Shown piece by piece: positions 21,944-29,868 of a stretch of DNA of 39,887 bases. The position numbers and the translations under genes are program-made. The DNA is from Thermoplasmata archaeon (GTDB lineage: Archaea > Thermoplasmatota > E2 > DHVEG-1): positions 1 through 39,887 of the forward strand of contig JAHWGK010000025.1 in NCBI GenBank assembly GCA_020054495.1, given 5' to 3'. The stretch's first letter is position 1, and every line of letters begins with the position of its first letter. The notes below the pieces were generated by a model that was not told where the DNA came from, searched no databases, and worked only from the letters and a program-made list of their open reading frames with translations.

Positions 21944-23011
21944 TTACGAAATAATTTCATTTAAAAGATTATTTTTAGCTGCATATTTTATTTCTTGTGC
22001 TATTCTTCGCCCTGTAGACATATCTGATTGTATGAGCTCTGAGTACGGGGAACCAGAAATATAAGGGTTAGTACCCGCAACTATTCGAGCGGAGATTTCA
22101 AAGACTTTGAATTCTAAATCTTCTGTAACCACTGTTTCTAAACAGAAAGAACCAATTATACCGCCGAAAAGTTCCAAGGATTTTTCCACAACTGCTTCTC
22201 CCATTTTAAAAACCTTGGGCAATAGCGATTCTCGTATAACAATGGGAATGTTACCAGTTACGACAAATGTCGGATGTATGCCTAACTCCTCAAGCTCAGC
22301 AATCGAACCCAGTCTTTGGACCTCATCAATAGTTGTTTCATCTCGCCGATCCATAGAGAGTAATTGAAGACTGCCTTTACTAAGTTTATAAGCATTATCT
22401 TGAATCGGTGAGTAAAAATAATGAAGATAATAACGAGTGCCTAGAACAAACTCTTGAATAGCAAAGGATCTATTTTTCTTAATTCTTCTTTGAAATTCAT
22501 CATATGTTTTAGCGATGAAAAAATCTTTACCGCCCTTTGCACCGTGATATTTTACTATAACAGGTTTATTGATATCTTTGGGCTTTTTTATCTCCTGGGG
22601 CATTGTAAGACCTGCAGCTTCTAACCATTTTCGTTCTTTACCTCGATCTGACTCCCATAATAGAACATCTCTGTTTCCAAAAGTTGGAAGTTCAAGTGTT
22701 AAAAATTTATCTGCTCCTAGGTACTCAACAAAAGAACCATGTGGGATAACAATTGTGTTTTTTTCTCTGAGTTCTTCTGTGTATTTTAAAATATCTTTAT
22801 AGTTATCAACAATAAAAAACTCATCTGGTTTTCCCAGTGGAAATGCATCATAAAATTTCTTTTTCTTACCTATAGAAATTCCTAGTGTTTTAAATCCTTC
22901 TTTTCTTGCGCCATTAAAAATCTGAAGAGAAGAGTGAGAACATACAGTAGCTATTGTTAGGTTTTTTTTATCGTATGCCGTAAGCATGCCGTTTAATTTT
23001 ATCTTAGTCAT
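21944..23011 (-). CDS. purP: FAICAR synthetase PurP (355 aa)
   Basis: Matches archaeal PurP throughout: TIATVCSHSSLQIFNGARKE near the N-terminus, IVIPHGSFVEYLG, PTFGNRDVLLWESDR, PVIVKYHGAKGGKDFF (ATP-grasp phosphate loop), IQEFVLGTRYYLHYFYSP, and the C-terminal FEISARIVAGTNPYI. PurP is the ATP-grasp enzyme that makes 5-formamidoimidazole carboxamide ribotide (FAICAR) from AICAR, formate and ATP in purine synthesis, in archaea lacking the folate-dependent PurH transformylase. Length is standard. It converges on the arylsulfotransferase-like gene with a 12-nt gap, and stands alone. Confidence 0.95.
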   Translation of the reverse strand: MTKIKLNGMLTAYDKKNLTIATVCSHSSLQIFNGARKEGFKTLGISIGKKKKFYDAFPLGKPDEFFIVDNYKDILKYTEELREKNTIVIPHGSFVEYLGADKFLTLELPTFGNRDVLLWESDRGKERKWLEAAGLTMPQEIKKPKDINKPVIVKYHGAKGGKDFFIAKTYDEFQRRIKKNRSFAIQEFVLGTRYYLHYFYSPIQDNAYKLSKGSLQLLSMDRRDETTIDEVQRLGSIAELEELGIHPTFVVTGNIPIVIRESLLPKVFKMGEAVVEKSLELFGGIIGSFCLETVVTEDLEFKVFEISARIVAGTNPYISGSPYSELIQSDMSTGRRIAQEIKYAAKNNLLNEIIS

Positions 23012-23074
23012 AAAGGCGACACCCTTACAGCCCTTGAATGAACCCCTATGTTTTAATAGTTTCGATATTACATA

Positions 23075-23191
23075 TTACGCTTTTCCGAAGTAAGTTTTAA
23101 CTTCAGGTCTTGTAAGAATGAATAGGAGCAAAGGAACAATAAATATCCATAAAATTATCAAAATATTAACAAATTTAGGTCTCTGCTCCAT
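23075..23191 (-). CDS. Possible tiny single-helix membrane protein (38 aa)
   Basis: The frame ends at TAA 23075-23077. Starting at ATG 23191 it reads MEQRPKFVNILIILWIFIVP, then LLLFIL and TRPEVKTYFGKA: a positively flanked single transmembrane helix. A sequence AGGATGATC just upstream on the minus strand fits the archaeal anti-Shine-Dalgarno at a 6-nt spacing and supports this start over the ATG at 23203. Very small one-helix proteins are hard to confirm; homology to SecE or Sec61-beta is not evident. It lies upstream of purP on the same strand with a 63-nt gap. Confidence 0.5.
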   Translation of the reverse strand: MEQRPKFVNILIILWIFIVPLLLFILTRPEVKTYFGKA

Positions 23192-23273
23192 CTCCAAGAT
23201 CATCCTACAATAAAAAGAAAGGTTTTGTAGTGTTTATATTTCTAGATACCTTTTTTCAAAGATACCTGGTAAC

Positions 23274-23296
23274 GGTTGTACAACAACCCTTTATAA
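23274..23296 (+). promoter_or_regulatory. Inverted repeat abutting a TATA box
   Basis: GGTTGT, spacer ACA, ACAACC (23274-23288) is a perfect 6-bp inverted repeat directly before the TATA-like TTTATAAG at 23290-23297. A bound protein would cover the TFB/TBP site. The box is 30-37 nt before the ATG of the small gene at 23327. Confidence 0.45.
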
Positions 23297-23326
23297 GCAA
23301 GAAAACAAACACGTTTATTGATAACT

Positions 23327-23443
23327 ATGTTGATTGTAGGGCAAGTATCAAGTAAGGAAGAAGCAAATGAAATAACATTTATTGCTAAACTTTTCGTAGT
23401 TGGGCAACGTGCCAGATTTCTTGCCAAACAGAAAAAAGATTAG
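23327..23443 (+). CDS. Possible small soluble protein (38 aa)
   Basis: ATG 23327 to TAG 23441 encodes MLIVGQVSSKEEANEITFIA, then KLFVVGQRARFLAKQKKD. The opening strand and two basic amphipathic helices look protein-like, and a TATA box lies about 30 nt upstream. There is no strong ribosome site, fitting a leaderless transcript. No family is recognised. Chance of being spurious is real for a frame this short. Confidence 0.4.
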   Translation: MLIVGQVSSKEEANEITFIAKLFVVGQRARFLAKQKKD

Positions 23444-23526
23444 GTTTATTTCCACCTCTCCTCTAATTTTCTTTTTTTTCTTCAATAAACTTTATTTACT
23501 TCTTGTTTGTTAAAAAATAAAAAACG

Positions 23527-24948
23527 GTGATAAAGCTGGTTAACCTAAGATTTTATGGAGGGATCAATGAGATAGGGGGAAATAAAATTCTTCTTGAAGA
23601 CAATGGTACTAAAATATTCTTAGATTTTGGAATGAGCTTCAGCAGAAGAGAATTATTTTTCGAAGAATTTTTAATGCCTAGATCAGCCAATGGAATAGGT
23701 GATTTTCTTACAATGAATCTTATTCCTGACCTGCCTGGCATTTACCGAAGGGACCTTTTGGAAAAACTTGGTAGGAAACCTGAAGAACCAACTGTTCAAG
23801 GAGTCGTTCTATCTCATGCACATGCTGATCATTCAAACTATGTTTCATTTCTCCATAAAGATATCCCTATATATTGTGGTGAAACCTGTAAATACATACT
23901 AGAAGCAGTTGATGAACAAAGCCAACGGAATATTGAAAACGAAGTATTGAATTTTAAAAAGAGACCGATTTATAAAGATGAATACAAAAACCCGCCGATA
24001 GAACGGAAGTTTAATACTTTTAGGACTTGCGACAAAATTCGAATAGACTCTTTAGAAATTGAGCCTATCCACACAGATCATTCAGTTCCAGGAGCATATG
24101 GATTCATTATACATACTACAGAAGGGGCGGTGATTTACACTGGTGATCTGCGGATGCATGGAGCACATGCACATATGACTGATGATTTTATCAACGCTGC
24201 CAAAGAGACGAAACCTATTGCTATGATAACAGAAGGAACAAGAATAAATCTTAAAAAAACCAATGAATCAGAGCAAAAAGTTTATACAGAATCTAAAAAA
24301 GAAATCTTAAAAAATAAAAAGCTTTCAATTGTTGATTTCAACTTCAAAGATGTTGACAGGTTCACAACGTTTTATAAAATTGCAAAAGACCTAAACAAGA
24401 AACTTGTTATAAGCTTCAAACATGCGTGTTTTCTAGAACGGTATCATAAAGACCCAAAGATAAAATCACCGAGTAGCCGAGATGAACAAATACTAATACT
24501 CAAACCTAAAAGATTAACTGGAACTTATATTGATGAGGATTACACTGATCGGTATATTAAAAAACGTTTGAATTATCCCAATATCATCATCGCAGAAGAC
24601 ATAGCCAAAAATCCAAGCAGTTACATGGTTGTTTTAAATTTTTATTATTTCAACATGCTTGTTGATTTAAAACCAAATAAGAGTGCATATATCCATTCGC
24701 TTTCGGAACCATTTAATGAAGAAATGGAGATATCATATGAACGCATGCATAACTGGTTAAGATTTTTTGATATAAAATTTGTCCAATCTCATTGCTCTGG
24801 ACATATAAGTGGTCCAGATTTATATGAACTAATAGAAACTGTGAAACCAAAAAAAGTGTATCCAATTCATACAGAGCACCCGGATATGTTTAAAAACCTT
24901 AGTATGCGTACACATATTGTTAAAGAAGGTGAATTATACAAACTCTAA
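23527..24948 (+). CDS. Metallo-beta-lactamase / beta-CASP-like nuclease (473 aa)
   Basis: Opening GGINEIGGNKILLEDNG is followed by KIFLDFGMSF and the metal motif SHAHADH (Asp and three His of motif II), then HTDHSVPGAYG, GDLRMHG (motif IV), the central region KLVISFKHACFLERY and IHSLSEPFNE, and SHCSGHISGPDLYELIE with IHTEHP near the end (the A-B-C motif zone of beta-CASP). This set fits RNase J/CPSF-type RNA hydrolases. Archaeal RNase J or a relative would act in RNA decay as a 5'-3' exonuclease; substrate is inferred. Start is GTG 23527; an in-frame ATG upstream is absent. Confidence 0.82.
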   Translation: MIKLVNLRFYGGINEIGGNKILLEDNGTKIFLDFGMSFSRRELFFEEFLMPRSANGIGDFLTMNLIPDLPGIYRRDLLEKLGRKPEEPTVQGVVLSHAHADHSNYVSFLHKDIPIYCGETCKYILEAVDEQSQRNIENEVLNFKKRPIYKDEYKNPPIERKFNTFRTCDKIRIDSLEIEPIHTDHSVPGAYGFIIHTTEGAVIYTGDLRMHGAHAHMTDDFINAAKETKPIAMITEGTRINLKKTNESEQKVYTESKKEILKNKKLSIVDFNFKDVDRFTTFYKIAKDLNKKLVISFKHACFLERYHKDPKIKSPSSRDEQILILKPKRLTGTYIDEDYTDRYIKKRLNYPNIIIAEDIAKNPSSYMVVLNFYYFNMLVDLKPNKSAYIHSLSEPFNEEMEISYERMHNWLRFFDIKFVQSHCSGHISGPDLYELIETVKPKKVYPIHTEHPDMFKNLSMRTHIVKEGELYKL

Positions 24949-25101
24949 AATCAGTAATTTATCAAATTTGATTTAAATTGAACTGAAGTAGTTAGTAAAC
25001 GTAACAAATTTTCCAGAATTTGATACAAATCATAAGGAAAAATGTATAAGCCATGATTTTATAGTATGTCAAAACTGAATGTTATCGAGGGAGGAAAAAG
25101 A

Positions 25102-26181
25102 ATGCCCGATCTTTATAATTATAGTAAAAAAAAGGATGAACAGACAATGATAGAAGCTGATACAGGTAAAAGAAAAAAAGAGCAGTTTATTGAGAATCTA
25201 AGGGAGGGAGATGTTGTAAACGATCTTTATGCTGTAAAAATAAAAAGTCCTCCAAGATCTTATAAGAGAGGAACATGGTTTGGTCTTGTTGCAACAGATA
25301 AAACTGGTGAAATCAATGTAAAATTTTGGGGTGGAGAAAATAAGGATCGCGTTAAGAGGCTTTATGACAGCTTTAAAACCGGAGATGTTGTTCAAGTTAG
25401 ACTTGGAAATGTAGAAATTTATGAAGATAAACCTCAGATATCGATTAATGAAACCTCTGGTGGGATTAGAAAATGTAGCTCCAAGGAATATGATATCATT
25501 GATTTTATCCCTTCACTTGATGAAGAAAAAATAAAAAAATTGTTTGAAACTGTGAAAAAGGATGTTGCTTGTGTTGAAAATGTTCAGCTTAGGAATCTTC
25601 TTAATTTGTTTTTTGATGATTCTAAATTTGTAAAGGATTATACTCGTTCTCCTTCTGCTATTACTCATCATCATAACTATGTGGGTGGAAACTTGCAGCA
25701 TACTGTGGGCGTGTTAAGGCTCTGTAAAAATATTTGTGAAATGTATGAGGGTATAAACAGAGATTTAGTTATTATCGGTGCAATATTTCATGATATTGGA
25801 AAGTTAAAGGAGTATGAAGCTACTGCAGCTATTGAAAAAACCGATGAGGGTAATTTCATTGGTCATATTGTAATGGGCGATAGATGGATACGTGAAAAAA
25901 TAGCTGAGTTAAAAGATAATGGAAAAGATTTTGATCAAGATCTTGAGGATAAGTTATGTCATATCATACTTAGCCACCATGGTAAATATGAGTTTGGTTC
26001 ACCTCGTATGCCTAAGACCATTGAAGCCGCCGTGATTCACGCAGCAGATATGATGGATTCTCAGGTTAAAAACTTCATTCAAAATATAGAGGAAGGTAGG
26101 AAAACCAGTAAGGATGATTGGGCATTTATATGGGATTCTGATGTTGGTATGAAAAGAGCAATGTATCTGGGTAAGGATTAG
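25102..26181 (+). CDS. OB-fold/HD-domain 3'-5' exoribonuclease, YhaM-like (359 aa)
   Basis: An OB-fold (about 30-125) with GTWFGLVATDKTGEINVKFW and DVVQVRLGNVEIYEDKPQIS precedes an HD phosphohydrolase domain: HHHNYVGGNLQHTVGVLRL, then IIGAIFHDIGKLKEY with His-Asp, and LSHHGKYEFGS and AAVIHAADMMDSQVKNF. This domain order is that of YhaM, which trims RNA (and DNA) from the 3' end in a metal-dependent way. Start choice: ATG 25102 has GGGAGG 7 nt before it; an in-frame ATG at 25066 sits about 20 nt below a GTATAAG box, where transcription would start, so it is unlikely to be the main start. Confidence 0.87.
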   Translation: MPDLYNYSKKKDEQTMIEADTGKRKKEQFIENLREGDVVNDLYAVKIKSPPRSYKRGTWFGLVATDKTGEINVKFWGGENKDRVKRLYDSFKTGDVVQVRLGNVEIYEDKPQISINETSGGIRKCSSKEYDIIDFIPSLDEEKIKKLFETVKKDVACVENVQLRNLLNLFFDDSKFVKDYTRSPSAITHHHNYVGGNLQHTVGVLRLCKNICEMYEGINRDLVIIGAIFHDIGKLKEYEATAAIEKTDEGNFIGHIVMGDRWIREKIAELKDNGKDFDQDLEDKLCHIILSHHGKYEFGSPRMPKTIEAAVIHAADMMDSQVKNFIQNIEEGRKTSKDDWAFIWDSDVGMKRAMYLGKD

Positions 26182-26186
26182 ATTTT

Positions 26187-26357
26187 ATGAAAAAAGAGAT
26201 GCTTGATATTCTTTGTTGTCCAACATGCAAAGGAGATCTAGAGCTAGAGATTAAAAAGGAAGATGAGGGAGAAATCATAGAAGGAAGTTTTACTTGTAAA
26301 AAATGTAATTGCACTTATTCTATAGACGAGGGGATACCAAATCTTTTACCAAAATAG
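26187..26357 (+). CDS. Trm112-like zinc protein (56 aa)
   Basis: ATG 26187 to TAG 26355 gives MKKEMLDILCCPTCKGDLEL with a basic CxxC (Cys11, Cys14), an EDEGEIIEGSFTCKKCNCTY stretch (Cys37, Cys40, with Cys42) and the end YSIDEGIPNLLPK. The Cys pairs and ending IPNLLP are the pattern of Trm112 and UPF0434 proteins, small partners that stabilise and activate several tRNA, rRNA and release-factor methyltransferases. The likely partner is encoded elsewhere. It starts 5 nt after the YhaM-like stop (probably co-transcribed) and converges on the XPD gene with a 2-nt gap. Confidence 0.8.
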   Translation: MKKEMLDILCCPTCKGDLELEIKKEDEGEIIEGSFTCKKCNCTYSIDEGIPNLLPK

Positions 26358-26359
26358 AG

Positions 26360-28339
26360 TCAATTACCAATAAAACTTTGGATATCTTGTATCAGATTTT
26401 TTGATTCCTGCATATCCTTAATATATTTTTTAAAACGTGGCGTTCTCCTATCAAGTATCACTGCTACACCACGATCTTTTTCATCACGAATTAGACGACC
26501 AATTGATTGCAAAAGCTTTCTAGCAGTAGGTGCTTCAACTGTATACTCCCAACCTTTTCCAAATTTAAGATCATAATATCGCTGAAGTCCACGTTGTTTA
26601 GCAGTTGGTTTAGGATAAGGTATACCGACGATTACAGCTATTTCAAGTTGTTCAGCTGGAAAATCCATTCCTTCACTTATTCTACCACCCATAACAGAGA
26701 AAAGGGCAGCACCATCTCCATTTTCATTTCCCTGCTCTTTGAAATCAGTAACTAGTTCCATAAGCGCGGTTTGAGACATTTCTTGTTCTTCAAAATAAAT
26801 ATCTCTATTAATTTTATCTAAACCCACCTGATTTCTAAACATAGACATAACGTTGAAACTTGGGAAAAAAACCATGGTATTTTTAGGAAAAGTATTACAA
26901 ATATTTGTGACATAATCCTTCATTCTAGTAAGAATTTTTTCATCTTTACTTATCTCGTCATATTTCGTTGTGACATCACCGATAAATAGAATTTTTCTGT
27001 TTTCTCTTGGAAACGGTGATGGATAACCAATCAACTCAATATTTTCTGATAAGCCAAGTGAATCTCGATATTCCTCAAGTGGTTCCAGGGTGCCAGACAT
27101 ATGAATTGAAGAATGGAAATCCCTAATAATTGCAGCTCCAACAGATGGATCCAAACAAAAAGCCTCAATACGTGGGTTTTTACCACCTGATGCATCCACA
27201 ACAAGCTTAGCATATTGATCCATCTCAAGAGATATCCAGAAATCTAAAAACAACCCAAGCTTATGAAGATACGAACGAGGGAGTTTTCCATCCTTTTGAC
27301 GGTACTCCTGAATTTTCTCACCATAAGCCATTAAATCTCCAACAATATCGTGAAGGGTTCTGCTAGTAATTTTAAGTCGTGACAAAATCTCAGTTTCAAA
27401 TTCATGAGAAGGGATAAATGCATCATTTTTCTTAACAGGTTCCCGTCTGATACCTCCTTCTAATATACCATAAATATAAGTATCTCTAAGATCTCTAACA
27501 ATTTCATTTAATATTTTACAAAACTCTGAAACAGAAAATCTGCCGTCAACCATACCTGGATCTCCATATTTTTCTGCCTCAAGAATACAACTATTTAACA
27601 TATACATGCTAAGTTGAGCAGAAAACAAATCTCTGATATAATTCGGAAGATTGTGGGCTTCATCTACAACCAATACCATATCGTCTTCAGGGACAGATAA
27701 ACAATCAAAAAGCATATTCCGAATCATTAGATCAAAAACATAAACATAAGGAACAACGACAATTGGTGACTCACGCATAAGAAGTCTATTTATCTCATAT
27801 GAACAAATTTCTTTTTTTTCACAATAATCTATGAATTCTTCGGCTGTTGGAAGTTCTTTTTTCACCCACTCTTTAACAGTTTCAACTTTTTCTTTATTAA
27901 GAAAATTCCGATAATAAATACAACCTTTGTCCTTGTCTTTATTTGTAGATTTTGCTTTTTTCTTTTCATTTGAACAATATTTAGAAAGTTCTTCAGATGT
28001 GCCCTTAGCAAACTCTAGGTCATTTCGAGCAAGGATGCACATATTTGCTCTACCTTGTATACCGATCCCAAAAATCTTCTCCTTAACGCCTTTGTTTTTA
28101 TTTCTGATTTCTCTTAGCTCAAGGATTACCTGTCTTTGTTGTGCGTTTGTCCTAGTTGAATAGATAATTTTTTTATGGTTTTCCAAAGCATATTCAAGAG
28201 TTGATGTAAGCGTGCATATTGTTTTTCCAGATCCGGTTCCAGATTCAAAGACAAAATCTCCTCCCGACTCTAGCGTGTTTTTAATAGTTTGCATTACTGC
28301 TGTTTGATTCTTCCGAGGTTTGTAAGGAAAAAGATCCAT
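26360..28339 (-). CDS. XPD/Rad3-family iron-sulfur DNA helicase (659 aa)
   Basis: A superfamily 2 helicase: Walker A SGTGSGKT (33-40), DEAH box in LVVDEAHN (226-229), and downstream motifs SGTLEPLEEY, VVGIPYPKP and QSIGRLIRDEKDRG (motif VI). The FeS domain has Cys101, Cys122, Cys140 and Cys179, a spacing close to that of eukaryotic XPD (17-20, 18-21, 34-39). An ARCH-like insert follows DEAH. XPD unwinds DNA 5' to 3' in nucleotide excision repair and is coupled to transcription factor IIH in eukaryotes; its role in archaea is less clear. Its ATG at 28339 is divergent from taw2-like. Confidence 0.92.
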   Translation of the reverse strand: MDLFPYKPRKNQTAVMQTIKNTLESGGDFVFESGTGSGKTICTLTSTLEYALENHKKIIYSTRTNAQQRQVILELREIRNKNKGVKEKIFGIGIQGRANMCILARNDLEFAKGTSEELSKYCSNEKKKAKSTNKDKDKGCIYYRNFLNKEKVETVKEWVKKELPTAEEFIDYCEKKEICSYEINRLLMRESPIVVVPYVYVFDLMIRNMLFDCLSVPEDDMVLVVDEAHNLPNYIRDLFSAQLSMYMLNSCILEAEKYGDPGMVDGRFSVSEFCKILNEIVRDLRDTYIYGILEGGIRREPVKKNDAFIPSHEFETEILSRLKITSRTLHDIVGDLMAYGEKIQEYRQKDGKLPRSYLHKLGLFLDFWISLEMDQYAKLVVDASGGKNPRIEAFCLDPSVGAAIIRDFHSSIHMSGTLEPLEEYRDSLGLSENIELIGYPSPFPRENRKILFIGDVTTKYDEISKDEKILTRMKDYVTNICNTFPKNTMVFFPSFNVMSMFRNQVGLDKINRDIYFEEQEMSQTALMELVTDFKEQGNENGDGAALFSVMGGRISEGMDFPAEQLEIAVIVGIPYPKPTAKQRGLQRYYDLKFGKGWEYTVEAPTARKLLQSIGRLIRDEKDRGVAVILDRRTPRFKKYIKDMQESKNLIQDIQSFIGN

Positions 28340-28446
28340 CTCAAAAAGAGGAATGCAAACATTGGTAAAAAGAGTTGTTGGAGGCCCGATTAAAACTATT
28401 ATTTGTGCATGAGATTTTATAGTTTTAACATATTAAACTATGTATC

Positions 28447-29292
28447 ATGGTTGAAACTCCATTTGAAAAAATTAAAAAATCGCTTATAAAAGAAATCTCC
28501 CTAGAACTAATTAATAAAATACCTGATAAATGGGAAAAAGTTGGGGAAGTTGGCATTATTAAATTGCATCCTGATCTTGAAAAATATTCCAAAGTTCTGG
28601 GGAAAAATTATGCTGAAATTCTTCAATGTAAAACAATTCTAAATGATACTGGTGGAATCACAGGAATTTATAGAGAACCAAAGACTAAGATAATTTATGG
28701 CACAAGCGGCACTGAGACAATTCATAAAGAAAACGGAATTCGTTTTAAACTAGATCCGCAGAAAATTATGTTTTCCTCTGGAAATATGGATGAAAGAATT
28801 AGAATGGCAAAAATTTCAAACAAATCAGAAACAGTGGTTGATCTTTTTGCTGGAATTGGTTATTTTACTTTACCCATAGCAGTTTATAGTAGACCAAAAA
28901 AGGTTTTTGCATGCGAAAAAAATCCTGTTTCATACAATTATCTTTATCAAAATATCAGTTTAAACAATATCACATCAATTGTAGAACCTCTAAAAGGAGA
29001 CAACAGAAAGGTTGCACCAAAAAATGTTGCCAATAGAGTAATTCTTGGTTATTTTGACGATACATGCAAGTTCCTAACAACTGCTTTTGAATGCCTAATA
29101 AACAATACAGGGATCATTCACTATCACGATAAATTACCAGATGATGCAGTTCCAAACAAACCTCTGGAAAATATTAAAAAGATAGCTAAAAAATACAAAC
29201 GTGTGGTTGAGCTTTTAAAGTATAAAAATGTTAAATCGTATGCGCCAGGTATCAGTCACTATGTTTTTGATATAGGAATTGATGAGAAATGA
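28447..29292 (+). CDS. taw2: TYW2-like tRNA-Phe wybutosine aminocarboxypropyltransferase (281 aa)
   Basis: The N-terminal half (KWEKVGEVGIIKLHPDLEKY, YAEILQCKTIL) is the D2-type RNA-binding domain shared by Trm5 and TYW2. The SAM pocket is DLFAGIGYFTLPIA. Where Trm5 has NLP in its catalytic loop, this protein has VILGYFDDTCKF, so it looks like TYW2. TYW2 transfers the 3-amino-3-carboxypropyl group from SAM to position C7 of the tricyclic base at tRNA-Phe position 37. The assignment over Trm5 is from that loop and is not proven. The stop overlaps the tsr3 start by 4 nt (ATGA), so both are likely translated together. Confidence 0.82.
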   Translation: MVETPFEKIKKSLIKEISLELINKIPDKWEKVGEVGIIKLHPDLEKYSKVLGKNYAEILQCKTILNDTGGITGIYREPKTKIIYGTSGTETIHKENGIRFKLDPQKIMFSSGNMDERIRMAKISNKSETVVDLFAGIGYFTLPIAVYSRPKKVFACEKNPVSYNYLYQNISLNNITSIVEPLKGDNRKVAPKNVANRVILGYFDDTCKFLTTAFECLINNTGIIHYHDKLPDDAVPNKPLENIKKIAKKYKRVVELLKYKNVKSYAPGISHYVFDIGIDEK

Positions 29293-29792
29293 AGCTTATT
29301 GTTTATCATGCAAATGAAGATGACCCGAAGAAATGTAGCGCAAAGAAACTTCATAAATTTGGTTTTGTAAAACTTGAGACCAACATTAGAAGAACACCAA
29401 AGAATGCAGTTTTACTAAATCCCTTTGCTGAAAAAAGTCTTTCAAAAGAAGATTTGGAAATAGCTGAAAAAAACGGTATTCTTACTGTTGATTGCTCCTG
29501 GAAAAACGCAGAAAAAAGTTTTGATTATTTAAATAAAAGAAATCATTCGAGGGCACTTCCTTTCTTAGTTGCAACAAATCCGATAAATTATGGCAAGCCC
29601 TTTAAACTAACAACTCTGGAAGCTATTGCAGCTGCTCTTTACATCTTTGATAATCTTGAATTAGCAGAGAAAATTTTAAAACTCTATAAGTGGGGTTCGA
29701 ATTTTCTTATTTTAAATAAAGAACCTTTAGAGGATTATAGAAAGGCAAAAGATAGTAAAGAAATTATCAAAATTATGAAACAATACATATAG
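29289..29792 (+). CDS. tsr3: Tsr3/DUF367 rRNA aminocarboxypropyltransferase (167 aa)
   Basis: Tsr3 marks are: AKKLHKFGFVKL, PKNAVLLNPFAEKSLS, VDCSWKNAE, ALPFLVATNPINYGKPFKL, then EAIAAALYIFDN with LYKWGSNFLILNKEPLEDY. It belongs to the SPOUT-like family that transfers the 3-amino-3-carboxypropyl group of SAM to a hypermodified uridine in small-subunit rRNA (position 1191 in yeast). The length matches archaeal Tsr3. It overlaps the taw2-like gene by 4 nt, so two enzymes using the same unusual SAM side-chain transfer on different RNAs are encoded together. Confidence 0.9.
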   Translation: MKLIVYHANEDDPKKCSAKKLHKFGFVKLETNIRRTPKNAVLLNPFAEKSLSKEDLEIAEKNGILTVDCSWKNAEKSFDYLNKRNHSRALPFLVATNPINYGKPFKLTTLEAIAAALYIFDNLELAEKILKLYKWGSNFLILNKEPLEDYRKAKDSKEIIKIMKQYI

Positions 29793-29868
29793 CTTTTATT
29801 TACATTACGTTTAAGTAACTAAATTTATTGTAGGAAATGCTAGATTAAAGATGAAAAGAGGTTGATTT

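Noticed and set aside
23242-23427. A 61-residue minus-strand frame
   Set aside because: It lies opposite the small plus-strand gene and its promoter inverted repeat, and the sequence has no recognisable pattern or ribosome site.
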